A program made the translations under genes and the position numbers. Shown one piece after another: positions 6,032 through 14,768 of a DNA stretch of 46,675 nucleotides. Under the pieces are notes generated by a model. The model was not told the DNA's origin. It saw only the letters and a program-made list of their open reading frames with translations, and searched no databases. The stretch is from NCBI GenBank assembly GCA_910586445.1, contig CAJUHV010000029.1, positions 1-46,675 on the forward strand. Reading direction: 5' to 3'. Source of the DNA: an uncultured Eubacterium sp. (GTDB lineage Bacteria; Bacillota; Clostridia; Lachnospirales; Lachnospiraceae). Positions within the stretch are counted from its first letter, which is position 1. Every line of letters begins with the position of its first letter.

Positions 6032-8689
6032 GTGAAAAAGAGTTACGGCGTAAATGAACTGCGCAGAATGTTTCTTGAGTTTTTTGAGAGCAAGGATCAT
6101 CTGGCTATGAAAAGTTTTTCGCTGGTGCCGCATAATGACAACAGTTTATTATTGATCAATGCCGGGATGGCGCCATTAAAGCCATATTTTACCGGACAGG
6201 AAATACCGCCGAGAAAGCGTGTTACGACATGCCAGAAGTGCATACGTACCGGCGATATTGAAAATGTGGGCAAGACAGCAAGGCATCTGACATTTTTTGA
6301 AATGCTCGGCAATTTTTCATTTGGGGATTATTTTAAGCACGAGGCGATTGCCTGGTCATGGGAATTTCTGACAAAGGGGCTCGGGCTGGAGGAAGACCGT
6401 CTTTATCCTTCGATCTACGGGGAAGATGACGAGGCATTTGAGATCTGGAATAAAGAAATCGGCATTCCGGCTGAAAAGATCACCCGGTTTTATCGTGATG
6501 AAAACGGAAAATGTGACAATTTCTGGGAACATGGGGCAGGGCCTTGCGGGCCGTGCTCTGAGATTTACTATGACCGCGGAGAAGCATACGGCTGCGGACG
6601 GCCGGACTGTAAGGTAGGCTGTGACTGCGACCGTTTTATGGAAGTATGGAACAATGTGTTTACCCAGTTTGACGGTGACGGAAAAGGCGGCTATGAAGAA
6701 CTGGACCAGAAAAATATCGATACCGGCATGGGCCTGGAGCGTCTGGCAGTTGTAATACAGGATGTAGATTCGGTGTTTGATATCGATACGATGAAAGCGA
6801 TCCGGGATAAGGTCTGCGGGCTTTCCGGCAAGACCTATAAGCAGGAGGCACTGGATGATGTATCGATAAGGCTGATTACAGACCATATCCGCTCGGCTAC
6901 ATTTATGGTATCGGACGGCATTATGCCGTCAAATGAAGGACGCGGCTATGTGCTGCGACGCTTAATCAGGCGTGCTGCCCGCCATGGACGCATGCTTGGC
7001 ATTGACGGCGTTTTTCTGGCTGAGTTAAGCAGTACGGTTATTTCCGAAAGCTGTGACGGCTATCCTGAGCTGGATGAAAAGAAAGAATTTATTTTCAAGG
7101 TATTGACACAGGAAGAGGAAAAGTTTAACAAGACGATTGACCAGGGGCTTGCGATTCTTACAGACATGCAGAAATCCATGGAAGAGCAGGGCGTTAAGAC
7201 CCTTTCTGGTGAAGATGCATTTAAACTGTACGACACCTATGGATTCCCGGTCGACTTAACACAGGAAATACTGGAAGAACAAGGCTTTGAGATCGATGCG
7301 CAGGGCTTTGAGTCATGTATGCAGCAGCAGCGCACAAAGGCGAGAAAAGCCAGAAAAGCAACTAATTATATGGGTGCGGATGTTACGGTATATGAATCGA
7401 TTGATCCAAATATTACGACAGAGTTTGTAGGCTACGCTGACCTTTTGGCAGAGTCAAAGGTATCGGTTATGACAACGGAAACAGAGATCGTAGAAGCGCT
7501 TTCTGATGGGGAAAAAGGCACTATTATCGTAGAACAGACGCCGTTTTATGCTGCTATGGGCGGACAGATCGGCGATACAGGCTTTATTCGGACAAAAGAA
7601 GGTGCGTTTAAGGTAGAAGATACGATTAAGCTGCTCGGAGGCAAGGTCGGCCATATCGGCGTGTGTATAAACGGCATGATCAAGACCGGTGATATCGTAC
7701 AGCTTCAGGTTGAGGCAGGACGCAGGGCACGTATTGAAAAGAATCACAGTGCCACACATCTGCTGCAGAAAGCACTGCGTGAAGTATTGGGCACGCATGT
7801 AGAGCAGGCAGGCTCTGAAGTGACACCGGATAAGCTGAGATTTGACTTTACACATTTTTCAGCTATGACGCCGGATGAAATCAAGCGTGTTGAGGCAGTC
7901 GTTAATGAAAAAATAGCTGCTGCACTGCCGGTCTGCACGGACATTATGACGCTGGATGAAGCGAAAAAGACCGGTGCAATGGCATTATTTGGAGAAAAAT
8001 ACGGCGAAACAGTGCGCGTTGTCAGGATGGGAGATTTCTCCGTCGAATTGTGCGGCGGCACCCATGTAGGAAATACAAATGCAATTACTGCGTTTAAAAT
8101 TATTTCTGAAAGCGGCGTTGCGGCAGGTGTCCGCCGTATCGAAGCGCTTTCTTCCAATGCGGTATTTGAATATTATGACCGCATTGAGCAGACACTGGCT
8201 GAGGCAGCAAAGGTTATCAAGGCAGCACCGGCAAATCTGATTGAAAAATTAGAGCATATGCTGGCAGAAATGAAGGCTCTTTCCAGCGAAAACGAGTCAT
8301 TAAAGTCACAGGCTGCAAAAGAGGCACTCGGCGATGTAATGGATCAGGTGCAGGAAATTAAAGGCATCAAGTTTTTGGCAGCAAAAGTATCCGGGGTAGA
8401 CATGAACGGACTGCGTGATCTTGGAGACCAGCTGAAGGCAAAACTGGGCGAAGGCGTGATTGTACTGGCTTCAGACGCCGCAGGCAGGGTAAACCTCGTA
8501 ACAATGGCTACAGACGCCGCTATGGCAGCAGGTGCACACGCAGGCAGCCTGATCAAGGCCGCTGCAGGAAAGGTCGGCGGAGGCGGAGGCGGACGCCCGA
8601 ATATGGCACAGGCAGGCGGCAAAAATCCGGCAGGCATAGACGAAGCATTAAAAGAGGCTGCTGAGGCATTAAAGGGCATGCTGAAATAG
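6032..8689 (+). CDS. alaS: Alanyl-tRNA synthetase
   Basis: Class II synthetase that charges tRNA-Ala in the cytoplasm. At 885 residues it has the full family length. Domains in order: aminoacylation core (opening LRRMFLEFFESKDH, GDIENVGKTARHLTFFEMLGNFSFGDYF), tRNA-recognition region, editing domain with HSATHLLQKAL near residue 571 and CGGTHVGNT near 674 (zinc and editing ligands that clear Ser/Gly mischarging), and C-Ala with a run of six glycines before the end. The GTG start follows GGAGG at 6018-6022. A 24-bp perfect palindromic terminator follows the stop. Confidence 0.97.
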   Translation: MKKSYGVNELRRMFLEFFESKDHLAMKSFSLVPHNDNSLLLINAGMAPLKPYFTGQEIPPRKRVTTCQKCIRTGDIENVGKTARHLTFFEMLGNFSFGDYFKHEAIAWSWEFLTKGLGLEEDRLYPSIYGEDDEAFEIWNKEIGIPAEKITRFYRDENGKCDNFWEHGAGPCGPCSEIYYDRGEAYGCGRPDCKVGCDCDRFMEVWNNVFTQFDGDGKGGYEELDQKNIDTGMGLERLAVVIQDVDSVFDIDTMKAIRDKVCGLSGKTYKQEALDDVSIRLITDHIRSATFMVSDGIMPSNEGRGYVLRRLIRRAARHGRMLGIDGVFLAELSSTVISESCDGYPELDEKKEFIFKVLTQEEEKFNKTIDQGLAILTDMQKSMEEQGVKTLSGEDAFKLYDTYGFPVDLTQEILEEQGFEIDAQGFESCMQQQRTKARKARKATNYMGADVTVYESIDPNITTEFVGYADLLAESKVSVMTTETEIVEALSDGEKGTIIVEQTPFYAAMGGQIGDTGFIRTKEGAFKVEDTIKLLGGKVGHIGVCINGMIKTGDIVQLQVEAGRRARIEKNHSATHLLQKALREVLGTHVEQAGSEVTPDKLRFDFTHFSAMTPDEIKRVEAVVNEKIAAALPVCTDIMTLDEAKKTGAMALFGEKYGETVRVVRMGDFSVELCGGTHVGNTNAITAFKIISESGVAAGVRRIEALSSNAVFEYYDRIEQTLAEAAKVIKAAPANLIEKLEHMLAEMKALSSENESLKSQAAKEALGDVMDQVQEIKGIKFLAAKVSGVDMNGLRDLGDQLKAKLGEGVIVLASDAAGRVNLVTMATDAAMAAGAHAGSLIKAAAGKVGGGGGGRPNMAQAGGKNPAGIDEALKEAAEALKGMLK

Positions 8690-8695
8690 CCTGTA

Positions 8696-8743
8696 AAAAA
8701 TAAGAAACAGGAAACCTGATCAGGTTTCCTGTTTCTTATTTTT
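8696..8743. terminator. Bidirectional terminator between alaS and convergent XRE gene
   Basis: A perfect 24-bp inverted repeat centred between 8719 and 8720, with A-runs on the left and T-runs on the right, so it can stop transcription from either strand. It lies between convergent genes. Confidence 0.9.
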
Positions 8744-8839
8744 ACCATTTTTGTTTATTTATTTTTATCATACAGTCTGCTGCTGTGTTTTTTACTTTGT
8801 ATTTCGTTTTTATTTTGTATTTTTTTATCCTGCATTTTT

Positions 8840-9226
8840 CTATGTCTTTTTCGAGTCTGTGCGCGAAGGGCGTTCGGGCACAGAGTAAAGCTCCTGAATC
8901 TGTTTTGTATAAGTTTTCATAAGCTGATTTAAAATGCGCAGGTGCCGGTTATCCAGATCCTCCAGCATGGCATCAATTTCACTGATGAGCTGATTATGCT
9001 GAATGCACGGATCGTTTGGATCTGCGGTTAGTGTAGCGATATTCGTATGCAGGTATTCTGCAATCGAATGAAAAGTATCCAGGCTGACAGGTTTCACGCC
9101 GCGCTCTAATTTGCTGATCAGACTTGTAGATAAAAATAAATCATCGGCCATCTGCTGTTGTGTAATATTTAATTCTTTCCTGCGGTTTTTGATATTTGTC
9201 CCGATCATCTTATAATCCAGCGGCAT
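8840..9226 (-). CDS. XRE-family helix-turn-helix regulator
   Basis: A 128-residue DNA-binding protein with a Cro/CI-type helix-turn-helix in its first 65 residues: IGTNIKNRRKELNITQQQMADDLFLSTSLISKLERGVKPVSLDTFHSIAEYL. The remaining half is helical (LISEIDAMLEDLDNRHLRILNQLMKTY) and may dimerise. The chosen ATG (9226) lies 7 bases after GGAGGG; a longer reading from 9247 lacks such a site. It is monocistronic, convergent with alaS and divergent from the unknown gene at 9481, whose promoter region it could control. Ligand and target are unknown. Confidence 0.85.
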   Translation of the reverse strand: MPLDYKMIGTNIKNRRKELNITQQQMADDLFLSTSLISKLERGVKPVSLDTFHSIAEYLHTNIATLTADPNDPCIQHNQLISEIDAMLEDLDNRHLRILNQLMKTYTKQIQELYSVPERPSRTDSKKT

Positions 9227-9380
9227 AAAAATTCCCTCCATGGGCATTTTAGTAGTGCGTTCTGCTTATTATACAGGTTATACAGGCCATTATTATGTAA
9301 GAATACAAGGATAATGTCCCTTCATCTATTATAATTCAAAACAATAAGCAGAAAGCATCACCAATAGTGTTATAAAAATG

Positions 9381-9408
9381 TTGACATTCGTATTATAAGT
9401 GCTATAAT
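9381..9408 (+). promoter_or_regulatory. Promoter of unknown gene 9481-9801
   Basis: TTGACA at 9381-9386, 16-bp spacer, TATAAT at 9403-9408. The divergent gap (9227-9480) holds several AT-rich half-repeats that could be operators for the XRE protein, but none is clear enough to call. Confidence 0.65.
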
Positions 9409-9480
9409 ATAGATTAACAAAGTAGTATTCTATAGATGTAATGTGCTATTTTCGTAATAAATAGAAAGGAGTATGATTGG

Positions 9481-9801
9481 ATGAGTACGAAGGGAAAAAA
9501 AACAGGAAGAAAACGCAGGCAGAAGAAATTATGGAAATCTCTTTTTGATGTCAGAAACGATTTTACATATAATAAGATGATAGGCATACTGGAGCAGAAA
9601 GGCATCGACTATCGAATCTGGATGGATGCAGATGACGAAGACCTCATCTATCTGCGTGAAACCTTCGGCGGGCCGGAGCGGTTTCAGGTATATTATAAGA
9701 TCTACGTCAAAGGCAGGGACTATTACAGGGCAGGCAGTGCACTGAACCTTGATCTGTGCGGGGGCGGAGGCCTTATGAGCCTTTACGCTATATTTTTCTG
9801 A
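9481..9801 (+). CDS. Conserved-looking small protein, unknown function
   Basis: A 106-residue protein after AAAGGAG and a clear promoter. The first 20 residues are strongly basic (KGKKTGRKRRQKKLWKSL). The middle has the pattern NKMIGILEQKGIDYRIW and ERFQVYYKIYVKGRDYYRA, which recalls small alpha/beta proteins of the DUF2007 type (an index helix, then a Tyr-rich strand ending in a DY(E/R)A helix), though this is a weak resemblance. The end is unusual: LCGGGGLMSLYAIFF. No catalytic motif is visible. It is a single gene between its own promoter and a terminator, divergent from the XRE regulator. Confidence 0.65.
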   Translation: MSTKGKKTGRKRRQKKLWKSLFDVRNDFTYNKMIGILEQKGIDYRIWMDADDEDLIYLRETFGGPERFQVYYKIYVKGRDYYRAGSALNLDLCGGGGLMSLYAIFF

Positions 9802-9812
9802 TGTTTCATATT

Positions 9813-9858
9813 GCATGAATTTTATAAAATCATCCTTTATAAAATTCATGCTTTTTTT
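9813..9858 (+). terminator. Terminator after unknown gene
   Basis: GCATGAATTTTATAAA (9813-9828) pairs perfectly with 9836-9851 across a 7-nt loop, then seven T. Confidence 0.85.
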
Positions 9859-9951
9859 ATAAATATTTTCCAAAAGTAAGAAAAAGAGAGATAAAGTGAG
9901 AATACTATAGATAAATAGGGAAAATATATTAATAATCGGAAAATGTTATAC

Positions 9952-9980
9952 TTGCGAAACGAATGATAAAAACATATGAT
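9952..9980 (+). promoter_or_regulatory. groESL promoter
   Basis: TTGCGA at 9952-9957, 17-bp spacer, TATGAT at 9975-9980, placed just before the CIRCE operator. Confidence 0.65.
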
Positions 9981-9992
9981 ATGAACTATCAG

Positions 9993-10019
9993 TTAGCACT
10001 CAAAACAAGTGAGTGCTAA
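9993..10019 (+). promoter_or_regulatory. CIRCE operator (HrcA binding site)
   Basis: TTAGCACTC, nine bases, GAGTGCTAA: the exact CIRCE inverted repeat. It sits between the promoter and groES, where HrcA blocks transcription until heat or misfolded protein titrates GroEL. HrcA itself is not in the window. Confidence 0.97.
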
Positions 10020-10079
10020 TAATGCAAATCATAAGTAACTGAACCGTAAGAGCAGATTGATTAAAAGGAGGACATATTC

Positions 10080-10364
10080 ATGAAATTAGTACCATTATCA
10101 GACAGGGTTGTATTAAAACAATGCGAGGCTGAAGAGACAACTGCGTCAGGAATTATTTTGACAAGCGCTTCACAGGAAAAGCCTCAGGAGGCTATGGTCG
10201 TAGCAGTAGGCCCGGGCGGAGTTGTAGATGGGAAAGAAGTGACTATGCAGGTTAAGGAAGGCCAGAAAGTCATTTATTCGAAATATGCAGGCACAGAAGT
10301 AAAAATCGACGGAGAAGAGTACATTATTGTCCGCCAGAATGATATTCTGGCAGTTGTAGAATAA
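10080..10364 (+). CDS. groES: Co-chaperonin GroES
   Basis: The 94-residue cap of the GroEL folding chamber. The chain has the family opening (MKLVPLSDRVVLKQCEAEE), the mobile-loop region TTASGIILTSASQEKPQEAMVVAVGPG that docks on GroEL, and KYAGTEVKIDGEEYIIVRQNDILAVVE at the end. AAGGAGG precedes the ATG. It is first in a CIRCE-controlled unit with groEL 214 bp downstream, an unusually long gap filled with short duplicated sequences. Confidence 0.97.
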   Translation: MKLVPLSDRVVLKQCEAEETTASGIILTSASQEKPQEAMVVAVGPGGVVDGKEVTMQVKEGQKVIYSKYAGTEVKIDGEEYIIVRQNDILAVVE

Positions 10365-10578
10365 GAAGCTGCAGGGCAGAAGCTGCATGTAAAAAACAGC
10401 AGAACAAGGGCTGTATGATAAAAAGCAGCAGAACAAAGGCTGTAAACAAAGGCGTTTTAATAATCAGACACGATCAAATCAGATAGGATCAGATAGGATC
10501 AGATATAATAATTGAAATATTTGGATATAATGAACAGATAATTATCCCTAAATAATTTAAGAAAAGAGGAAGATCACA
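10365..10578 (+). repeat. groES-groEL spacer with short direct repeats
   Basis: The spacer carries two copies of AGCAGAACAA(A/G)GGCTGTA about 35 bp apart, each able to fold as a small ACAGC/GCTGT-type hairpin, and then GATCAGATAG-type repeats near 10472-10505. No ORF or strong promoter is evident, so groEL is probably reached from the groES promoter. Confidence 0.5.
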
Positions 10579-12201
10579 ATGGCAAAGGAAATTAAATATG
10601 GTGCAGAAGCAAGGGCTGCGTTAGAAGCAGGTGTAGATAAGTTAGCAGATACGGTATGTGTTACATTAGGGCCGAAAGGAAGAAACGTTGTATTAGATAA
10701 ATCATACGGCGCACCGCTGATCACAAATGACGGTGTTACAATAGCAAAAGAGATCGAGCTGGAAGACGCATTTGAAAATATGGGCGCACAGCTTGTGAAG
10801 GAAGTAGCTACAAAGACAAATGACGTAGCAGGCGACGGTACGACGACAGCTACCGTATTGGCACAGGCAATGGTGACAGAAGGCATCAAAAACCTCGCAG
10901 CAGGCGCAAACCCGATTATTCTGCGTAAAGGCATGAAAAAAGCTACGAATGTGGCAGTAGAAGCTTTACAGTCCATGAGCCAGTCTGTAGACGGCAAAAA
11001 CCATATCGCAAAAGTTGCAGCTATTTCAGCAGGTGATGAAGAAGTCGGCAATCTGGTAGCTGATGCTATGGAAAAGGTATCCAAAGACGGCGTAATCACA
11101 ATTGAAGAGTCTAAGACCATGCAGACAGAGCTTGACCTTGTAGAAGGCATGCAGTTTGACCGCGGCTATATTTCCGCATATATGGCAACAGATATGGATA
11201 AGATGGAGGCAGTTTTAGAAGATCCATACATCTTAATCACAGACAAAAAGATTTCCAATATCCAGGAGATCCTTCCATTATTAGAGCAGGTTGTAAAGAC
11301 TGGTGCAAAACTGCTTATTATTGCAGAAGACGTAGAAGGCGAAGCACTTACGACACTTATTGTAAATAAGCTGCGCGGAACATTCAATGTAGTAGCTGTC
11401 AAAGCACCTGGATATGGCGACAGAAGAAAAGCTATGCTTGAGGATATTGCAATACTTACCGGAGGTGAAGTGATCTCTTCTGAGCTCGGACTGGAATTAA
11501 AGGATGCTGCATTAGAGCAGCTTGGACGTGCAAAATCTGTAAAGGTACAGAAAGAAAATACCGTAATCGTAGACGGTGTAGGCGAGAAATCAGCGATTGA
11601 TGCAAGAATCAATCAGATTAAGAGCCAGATCGAAGAGACGACTTCCGAGTTTGACAAAGAAAAACTGCAGGAGCGTCTTGCAAAACTCGCAGGCGGCGTA
11701 GCAGTTATCCGTGTAGGCGCTGCAACAGAGACAGAGATGAAGGAAAGCAAGCTGCGCATGGAAGATGCACTCAATGCAACCCGTGCAGCCGTAGAAGAAG
11801 GCATTATCGCAGGCGGCGGTTCTGCATATATCCATGCTTCTAAGAAGGTGGCAGAGCTGGCTGATACATTAGAAGGCGACGAGAAGACAGGTGCAAAAGT
11901 AATCTTAAAAGCATTAGAAGCTCCGTTATTCTATATTGTGGCAAATGCAGGTCTGGAAGGCGCAGTCATCATCAACAAAGTAAGAGAATCTGAAATCGGC
12001 GTTGGTTTTGATGCAGCAGCAGAAGAATATGTAAATATGGTAGAAGCAGGTATCTTAGATCCGCTGAAAGTAACAAGAAGCGCACTGCAGAATGCTACAT
12101 CTGTAGCAGCTACACTGCTGACAACCGAATCTGTCGTAGCAAATATCAAGGAAGATGCTCCAGCTATGCCGGCAGGAAATCCAGGCATGGGCATGATGTA
12201 A
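10579..12201 (+). CDS. groEL: Chaperonin GroEL
   Basis: The 540-residue, 60-kDa subunit of the ATP-driven folding ring. Clear landmarks are the opening KEIKYGAEARAALEAGVDKLADTV, the nucleotide-site stretch VTLGPKGRNVVLDKSYGAPLITNDGVTIAKEI, GDGTTTATVLAQAM, the apical domain KKISNIQEILPLLEQV, and the closing AAEEYVNMVEAGILDPLKVTRSALQNATSVA. It ends in a short GNPGMGMM tail rather than a long GGM repeat. The ATG follows AGAGGAAG. Expected control is through the CIRCE site before groES. Confidence 0.98.
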   Translation: MAKEIKYGAEARAALEAGVDKLADTVCVTLGPKGRNVVLDKSYGAPLITNDGVTIAKEIELEDAFENMGAQLVKEVATKTNDVAGDGTTTATVLAQAMVTEGIKNLAAGANPIILRKGMKKATNVAVEALQSMSQSVDGKNHIAKVAAISAGDEEVGNLVADAMEKVSKDGVITIEESKTMQTELDLVEGMQFDRGYISAYMATDMDKMEAVLEDPYILITDKKISNIQEILPLLEQVVKTGAKLLIIAEDVEGEALTTLIVNKLRGTFNVVAVKAPGYGDRRKAMLEDIAILTGGEVISSELGLELKDAALEQLGRAKSVKVQKENTVIVDGVGEKSAIDARINQIKSQIEETTSEFDKEKLQERLAKLAGGVAVIRVGAATETEMKESKLRMEDALNATRAAVEEGIIAGGGSAYIHASKKVAELADTLEGDEKTGAKVILKALEAPLFYIVANAGLEGAVIINKVRESEIGVGFDAAAEEYVNMVEAGILDPLKVTRSALQNATSVAATLLTTESVVANIKEDAPAMPAGNPGMGMM

Positions 12202-12236
12202 TCTGAGCTGAATATAAAATAAATTTATCTGGAAAA

Positions 12237-12276
12237 GTCGTCTATGTCCGCAGAGCGGGCATAAGGCGGCTTTTTT
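12237..12276 (+). terminator. Terminator of groESL
   Basis: GTCGTCTATGTCCGC pairs with CGGGCATAAGGCGGC (G-U pairs and one bulge), followed by six T. Confidence 0.75.
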
Positions 12277-12294
12277 ACAGGCTGTATTTTTTAC

Positions 12295-12323
12295 TTGTAA
12301 GTATTTTTCATGTGTGATACAAT
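12295..12323 (+). promoter_or_regulatory. Promoter of degV-family gene
   Basis: TTGTAA at 12295-12300, 17-bp spacer, TACAAT at 12318-12323. Confidence 0.6.
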
Positions 12324-12398
12324 GCTCTGCAGGATAAACTATCATTAAGGCTGTACAAAACGCCAGAATCATGAAAAGTAAAAATGGAGGAAATACAC

Positions 12399-13259
12399 AT
12401 GGGCAGAGTGGCTGTTGTAACAGACTCAAACAGTGGGATTACGCAGGGGCAGGCAGAAGAGCTTGGAATTCATGTCCTGCCGATGCCTTTTTATATTGAT
12501 GGAGAATCATATTTTGAAGACATAAATTTAACACAGGAGCAGTTTTACGAAAAACTGGCACAAGAAGCAGATATTTCCACTTCCATGCCTGCCGTAGCGG
12601 ATGTGACTGATTTATGGGACCGGTTATTAGTAGATTATGATGAAATCGTGCATATTCCGATGTCGTCAGGGCTGAGCAGCTCATGCGAGACGGCCCAGAT
12701 GCTGTCCCAGGATTACGACGGACGGGTACAGGTAGTCAATAACCAGCGAATTTCGGTGACACAGAGGCGGTCTGTATTAGATGCAAAAATGCTTGCAGGG
12801 CAGGAAAAAAGCGCGGCAGAAATCAAAGAGATTTTAGAGCGTGAAAAGTTTGAATCCAGCATATATATTATGGTAGACACTTTAAAATATTTGAAAAAAG
12901 GCGGGCGGATTACGCCGGCAGCGGCTGCATTAGGCACACTGCTGCGCCTGAAGCCGGTGCTGCAGATTCAAGGGGAGAAGCTGGATGCGTTTGCAAAAGC
13001 AAGGACTGTAAAACAGGCAAAGAGCATTATTATCGAAGCGATTAAAAATGACTGTAAAAACCGCTTTGGCGATCCGGGCGGGGAGAATATGTATCTGGAT
13101 ATCGCTTATACGTATGATTTAGAGGCAGCGCACCAGTTTGAACAGGAGTTAAACGAAGTATTTCCAAATCAGAAATGTGCCGTAAATCCATTGTCATTAA
13201 GCGTTGCATGCCATATCGGGCCGGGGGCGCTGGCGATCGGCGCTTCGCATAAAATATAG
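12399..13259 (+). CDS. DegV-family fatty-acid-binding protein
   Basis: A 286-residue DegV protein. Members bind a fatty acid between two alpha/beta domains, and homologues called FakB present it to the kinase FakA. The opening RVAVVTDSNSGIT is the family signature; IHVLPMPFYIDGESYFED, VHIPMSSGLSSSCETAQM and LKYLKKGGRITPAAAALGTLLRLKPVL are the other conserved blocks, and HIGPGALAIG closes the ligand pocket. The ATG at 12399 is chosen because GGAGG lies just before it; the earlier ATG at 12384 sits upstream of that site. No FakA partner is nearby, so the exact role is open. Confidence 0.9.
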   Translation: MGRVAVVTDSNSGITQGQAEELGIHVLPMPFYIDGESYFEDINLTQEQFYEKLAQEADISTSMPAVADVTDLWDRLLVDYDEIVHIPMSSGLSSSCETAQMLSQDYDGRVQVVNNQRISVTQRRSVLDAKMLAGQEKSAAEIKEILEREKFESSIYIMVDTLKYLKKGGRITPAAAALGTLLRLKPVLQIQGEKLDAFAKARTVKQAKSIIIEAIKNDCKNRFGDPGGENMYLDIAYTYDLEAAHQFEQELNEVFPNQKCAVNPLSLSVACHIGPGALAIGASHKI

Positions 13260-13285
13260 GCAGTCAGCTTTTTTTGCAACAGTAC

Positions 13286-13314
13286 TTTACTTCTTGCATA
13301 GAGTCATGTATAAT
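13286..13314 (+). promoter_or_regulatory. Promoter of purA
   Basis: TTTACT at 13286-13291, 17-bp spacer, TATAAT at 13309-13314, giving a leader of about 130 nt before purA. Confidence 0.55.
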
Positions 13315-13340
13315 CAGTAAGTAAAAACAGACAGCAGAAG

Positions 13341-13366
13341 GACAGGTTTTTACAGCCTGTCTTTTT
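13341..13366 (+). terminator. Short hairpin with T-run in purA leader
   Basis: GACAGG (13341-13346) pairs with CCTGTC (13356-13361), then five T. It lies about 20 nt after the predicted purA transcription start, so it is either an attenuator or a late terminator for the upstream gene. The purine-riboswitch core was not recognised. Confidence 0.5.
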
Positions 13367-13452
13367 ACGTGTGCAGGAATACGGATCAAGGGAAGGTTTC
13401 GCATACTGCCGCACAGACCTAAGAAAATGATGATTCATAGGAGGTAGGTAAA

Positions 13453-14736
13453 ATGGTAAAAGCAGTTGTAGGTGCTAACTGGGGCGACGAAGGAAAAGGC
13501 AAGATCACAGACATGCTGGCTGAGAATGCGGATATTGTCATCCGTTTCCAGGGTGGAGCCAATGCAGGGCATACGATCAAGAACCATTATGGCAAATTCT
13601 CGTTACATACACTACCATCAGGTGTGTTCTATGATCATACGACAAGCATTATAGGAAATGGTGTTGCTTTAGACATCAAAAAGCTATTCCAGGAGATGAA
13701 GTCAGTTGTGGATCAGGGTGTTCCGCAGCCAAAGATTCTTGTTTCCGACAGGGCGCAGGTTGTGATGTCTTATCATGTGCTGTTTGACCAGTACGAGGAA
13801 GAGCGGCTTGGGAAGAAATCTTTTGGTTCTACAAAGTCTGGAATCGCGCCATTTTATTCAGATAAATACGCGAAAAACGGTTTTCAGGTCAGCGACCTGT
13901 TTGATGAGGAGCTGCTGGAGGAAAAAGTGCAGCGTATCTGTGAGATAAAAAATGTGATGCTGGAGCATCTGTACCATAAGCCGCTGTTAAATCCGGCAGA
14001 TATTCTGGCAGAGCTGCACGAATATAGAGAACTGGTAGAGCCGTATACTGCAGATATCTCCGCATACCTGCATCAGGCGCTGCTGGATGGGAGGACAATT
14101 CTGCTGGAGGGGCAGCTTGGTACGTTAAGAGATCCTGACCATGGCATCTATCCAATGGTGACATCATCATCCACGCTCGCAGCCTACGGGGCAATCGGAG
14201 CGGGCCTGCCGCCATATGAGATCAAGCAGATTATTACTGTCTGCAAGGCATATTCGAGTGCAGTGGGCGCAGGAGAGTTTGTCAGTGAAATTTTTGGCGA
14301 CGAAGCAGAGGAGTTAAGAAAACGCGGCGGTGACGGCGGAGAGTATGGTGCGACAACAGGACGTCCGCGCAGAGTGGGCTGGTTCGACTGTGTAGCAAGC
14401 AGGTATGGGTGCATGCTGCAGGGTGCGACAGAAGTGGCATTTACTGTACTGGACGTGCTCGGCTATTTAGACGAGATACCGGTATGCGTCGGATACGAGA
14501 TTGACGGAGATGTAACAACGAAATTCCCGACTACCGCCAGATTAAAAAAAGCAAAACCTGTATACAAGGTACTCCCAGGCTGGAAATGTGACATCACCGG
14601 AATACGGACTTATGAAGAGCTGCCGGAAAACTGCCGCAGCTATATCGAATTTGTAGAAAAACAGATCGGATATCCGATTACGATGATTTCAAACGGTCCT
14701 GGCAGGGCAGACATTATATACCGGGGGCAGCATTAA
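13453..14736 (+). CDS. purA: Adenylosuccinate synthetase
   Basis: Catalyses GTP-dependent joining of IMP and aspartate to adenylosuccinate, the first step from IMP to AMP, in the cytoplasm. At 427 residues it has family length. The GTP/IMP loop WGDEGKGK is at residues 10-17, followed by FQGGANAGHTI with the catalytic histidine, GATTGRPRRVGWFD, and GPGRADII near the end. AGGAGGTAGG precedes the ATG. The HAD gene starts 32 bp after its stop and is likely co-transcribed. Confidence 0.97.
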   Translation: MVKAVVGANWGDEGKGKITDMLAENADIVIRFQGGANAGHTIKNHYGKFSLHTLPSGVFYDHTTSIIGNGVALDIKKLFQEMKSVVDQGVPQPKILVSDRAQVVMSYHVLFDQYEEERLGKKSFGSTKSGIAPFYSDKYAKNGFQVSDLFDEELLEEKVQRICEIKNVMLEHLYHKPLLNPADILAELHEYRELVEPYTADISAYLHQALLDGRTILLEGQLGTLRDPDHGIYPMVTSSSTLAAYGAIGAGLPPYEIKQIITVCKAYSSAVGAGEFVSEIFGDEAEELRKRGGDGGEYGATTGRPRRVGWFDCVASRYGCMLQGATEVAFTVLDVLGYLDEIPVCVGYEIDGDVTTKFPTTARLKKAKPVYKVLPGWKCDITGIRTYEELPENCRSYIEFVEKQIGYPITMISNGPGRADIIYRGQH

Positions 14737-14768
14737 TGCCGGCCGGGCATTGCAGGGGAACATAGATT

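Noticed and set aside
9529..9873. Minus-strand frame opposite the unknown gene
   Set aside because: It lies antisense to a gene that has a promoter, ribosome site and terminator, and it runs through that terminator.
12384..13259. Longer start for the degV gene
   Set aside because: The first ATG precedes the GGAGG site, which instead serves the ATG at 12399.
13315..13452. Purine riboswitch before purA
   Set aside because: The conserved core and paired loops were not found; only a short hairpin with T-run is present.
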